This document shows positions 4,454-6,018 of a stretch of 6,018 nucleotides of DNA, piece after piece. Under the pieces are notes generated by a model, which saw nothing but the letters and a program-made list of their open reading frames with translations, was not told the origin of the DNA and did not search any database. The DNA comes from Microcaldota archaeon (GTDB taxonomy: Archaea; Micrarchaeota; Micrarchaeia; Anstonellales; VGKX01). Made by a program: the position numbers and the translations under genes. The stretch is taken from positions 1 to 6,018 of the forward strand of contig JAKALW010000076.1 of assembly GCA_021823945.1 (NCBI GenBank), read 5' to 3'. The first letter of the stretch is position 1. The number at the start of each line of letters is the position of its first letter.

Positions 4454-5629
4454 ATGGCAGGCATCAAGCTCTCAGAACGCAGCGCAAAGGTCAAGTATGA
4501 AATCAGGGACATTGTGCTCCGTGCCAAAAAGGTCCAGGAATCGGGCAAGAAAATCCACTGGTTCAACATTGGCGACCCTAATGTTTTTGGCTTCAAGCCG
4601 CCCGCGCACGTCACGGCGGCAATCAAAGTGGCGCTTGACGATTCAAAATACAGCTCATACTGCCCGTCCCAGGGCGACCCGGACCTGATTGCAGCGGTGG
4701 CCAAAAAGGAAGGCGTGGGCGCAGAGTCGGTGTTTGTCACAAGCGGGCTTTCCGAAGGCATAGATTTCGTGTTCCAGTCCCTTGTGGACCCGGGCGACAA
4801 CGTGCTTTTGCCGTCCCCGAGCTATCCCCTTTACACTACAAAATGCGAGGTTTTGGGCGGAGTCCCAAACTATTATGCCTGCGATTCCAAATGGGAGCCG
4901 GACATTGAAGACATGAGGAAGAAAATCAATGCCAGGACAAAAGCCATAGTTGTGATAAACCCCAACAACCCAACCGGCGCCACATACTCGCGCAAAACCC
5001 TCAAGGGCATTTCGGACCTCGCATCTGAATACAAGTTACCCATAATCGCCGACGAGATTTATGACCAGATGACGCTCGATTCGCCCCACTCGATAAACAT
5101 GCGCGACCTCAAATGCGACACGCTTCTTGTCAGCGGCAATGGCATTTCCAAAAATTACCTTTATCCTGGCGCCCGCGTAGGTTTCCTTTCAGTGCATAAT
5201 GATGAGGAAAACGTGCTGTCTTCGGCTCTCCTGAGGCTTTGCAATGCCCGACTGTCAGTGAACTGGGAAATGCAGCGCGGCGCGCTTGCGGCTGTCACGG
5301 GCAACCATGACCACGTGAAAGCCGCGGTCACAGAGCTTAGGAAAAGAAGGGACGTCGTGTCCAGGCGCGTCAATGGCACATCGGGCCTTTCAGTGGTCGC
5401 GCCAAGCGCGGCATTCTACTCATTTGTAAAGGTGGAATCGAAAAATTTCGCAACAGACCGGGACTTTGTATACTCATTGCTTGAGAACACGGGCGTGCTT
5501 GTTGTCCCGGGTTCGTCTTTCTCGCCAGTGCTCGATGGCAAGTATTTCAGGCTTGTTTTTCTTGCGCCCCCTGCGGAGCTTGAAGAGGCATTTGACAAGA
5601 TTGGCGCTTTTGTGAAAAGCAAGGCATAG
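4454..5629 (+). CDS. Class I/II aminotransferase, probable alanine aminotransferase
   Basis: Complete 391-residue PLP-dependent aminotransferase of fold type I, class I/II, at the family's normal length. The N-terminal pattern EIRDIVLRAKKVQ then FNIGDPNVFGFKPP matches my recollection of archaeal alanine aminotransferase (Pyrococcus type, AlaA-like), so the likely reaction is alanine plus 2-oxoglutarate to pyruvate plus glutamate in the cytoplasm. All key residues are visible: NPNNPTGA (169-176, N172 to PLP O3'), DEIY (200-203, D200 to the pyridine nitrogen), the PLP lysine K233 in SGNGISKNY, the phosphate-binding R241 in GARVGF, and the substrate-carboxylate arginine R366 in YFRLVFL. A related specificity (aspartate or a branched or aromatic substrate) cannot be excluded from sequence alone. 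It follows the pilin-like cassette closely but has no evident functional link to it. It converges with prs on the right. Confidence 0.9.
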   Translation: MAGIKLSERSAKVKYEIRDIVLRAKKVQESGKKIHWFNIGDPNVFGFKPPAHVTAAIKVALDDSKYSSYCPSQGDPDLIAAVAKKEGVGAESVFVTSGLSEGIDFVFQSLVDPGDNVLLPSPSYPLYTTKCEVLGGVPNYYACDSKWEPDIEDMRKKINARTKAIVVINPNNPTGATYSRKTLKGISDLASEYKLPIIADEIYDQMTLDSPHSINMRDLKCDTLLVSGNGISKNYLYPGARVGFLSVHNDEENVLSSALLRLCNARLSVNWEMQRGALAAVTGNHDHVKAAVTELRKRRDVVSRRVNGTSGLSVVAPSAAFYSFVKVESKNFATDRDFVYSLLENTGVLVVPGSSFSPVLDGKYFRLVFLAPPAELEEAFDKIGAFVKSKA

Positions 5630-5671
5630 GCCCGCTGCGAAAAATGTGCCTGGGGAAAAAGCCTGCAAACG

Positions 5672-5695
5672 CGGCAAGACGGGCGCCAATTGCCG
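5672..5695. repeat. Inverted repeat CGGCAA ... TTGCCG
   Basis: Six-base perfect arms at 5672-5677 and 5690-5695 enclose a 12-base loop that itself contains the palindrome GGCGCC. On the plus strand it is followed by seven A rather than T, so it is not a classical terminator for the aminotransferase. It might still pause or protect the 3' end of that mRNA. Confidence 0.35.
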
Positions 5696-5727
5696 AAAAA
5701 AACGCGCGCCAGCGCAGCATGCGCGGC
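5696..5727 (-). terminator. Hairpin plus T7 terminator of prs
   Basis: Read leftward, 5727-5708 folds as GCC-GCGCA, loop TGC, TGCGC-(T)-GGC: eight pairs with one bulged T. After five more bases comes a run of seven T (5702-5696). It begins 30 bases past the prs stop. Archaeal termination depends mainly on the T-run, which is present; the hairpin gives it a bacterial look as well. Confidence 0.6.
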
Positions 5728-5756
5728 CTGCCTTGCGCCCGCCTCAAAAGGAATTG

Positions 5757-6018
5757 TCAGATTTGGCCGGCAATTATGTCCATGACGTTTATCTTCGAGT
5801 ATTCGGTAGGTATGGAATTGGTGGTCGCCACTTCCTTGGCGCCCGCTTCCTGGAGCCTCATGCCCGCGTCGCTTAAAAGAAGCCCGTGTGTAGCGCCGCA
5901 AAATATGTTTGCCGCACCTTCCGCCTTGCAAAGCTCGACAGCCTTGACCATGGTCCCGCCGCCTGCTATCATGTCGTCGAGAACAAGCACGTTTTTCCCC
6001 TTGATGTCTATGTCCAAA
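5757..6018 (-). CDS. prs: Ribose-phosphate pyrophosphokinase, C-terminal part (5'-truncated by window edge)
   Basis: The last 86 or so residues of PRPP synthetase, which makes phosphoribosyl pyrophosphate from ribose 5-phosphate and ATP for nucleotide, histidine and tryptophan synthesis. The visible part starts at the conserved GKNVLVLDDMIAGGGTMVKA segment, the ribose-phosphate/PRPP-binding motif of the type I phosphoribosyltransferase fold. Then come ATHGLLLSDAGMRL and the near-universal C-terminal TNSIPTEYSKINV followed by DIIAGQI. Full-length enzymes have about 285-315 residues, so roughly two thirds lie beyond 6018; the in-frame TTG at 6017 is an internal leucine codon, not a start. A small oddity is glycine where the binding motif usually has threonine (IAGGGT rather than IxTGGT). 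It ends in TGA at 5757 with its own hairpin terminator and faces the aminotransferase tail to tail. Confidence 0.9.
   Translation of the reverse strand, partial: LDIDIKGKNVLVLDDMIAGGGTMVKAVELCKAEGAANIFCGATHGLLLSDAGMRLQEAGAKEVATTNSIPTEYSKINVMDIIAGQI

Noticed and set aside
5416..5931. A 171-codon minus-strand frame across the aminotransferase end, the spacer and prs
   Set aside because: It overlaps two well-supported genes, has no recognisable motif, and reads through the hairpin/T7 terminator.

Overview
The window looks like a piece of an archaeal chromosome. The signs are a class III (prepilin-peptidase) signal sequence, a dolichyl-phosphate-mannose-synthase-type glycosyltransferase, a BRE/TATA promoter placed for a leaderless mRNA, an alanine aminotransferase resembling my recollection of the Pyrococcus enzyme, and compact overlapping genes. 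Small genes with short spacers and a pilin-like cassette would fit a DPANN-type lineage such as Diapherotrites or Micrarchaeota, but that placement is inference and no marker gene here proves it. No RNA gene, insertion sequence, CRISPR array or phage gene was seen.

Left part (1-2207): two glycosylation genes face each other. The 3' part of a soluble GT2 polyprenyl-phosphate sugar synthase runs rightward and ends at 552. A multi-membrane-span GT-C (PMT/ArnT-like) transferase runs leftward from 2207 to 708. The first would charge the lipid carrier with a sugar in the cytoplasm; the second would spend such a lipid-linked sugar outside the membrane. The 155-base gap between their ends carries three degenerate copies of a short motif about 31 bases apart.

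Middle (2208-4434): a 180-base divergent promoter region holds a good BRE/TATA box and a regularly spaced TTTCAT motif. It leads into four tightly packed small genes (spacings of 4 bases, an 11-base overlap, and about 5 bases). Each product has one N-terminal hydrophobic helix. One has a textbook class III signal (G|QATVEF), one a close variant (G|YVGFD), and the other two are looser matches. I read this as a minor-pilin or pseudopilin cassette of an archaeal type IV pilus-like surface structure. Its last member carries thirteen tandem tetrapeptides of the form x-Q-G/D/N-x.

Right part (4454-6018): a complete class I/II PLP aminotransferase, most like archaeal alanine aminotransferase, follows 19 bases behind the pilin cassette on the same strand. 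The 3' end of a ribose-phosphate pyrophosphokinase gene (prs) converges on it from the right edge and is followed by a hairpin plus T7 terminator. The aminotransferase and prs are ordinary metabolic genes; the pilin-like cassette is the accessory and most interesting part.
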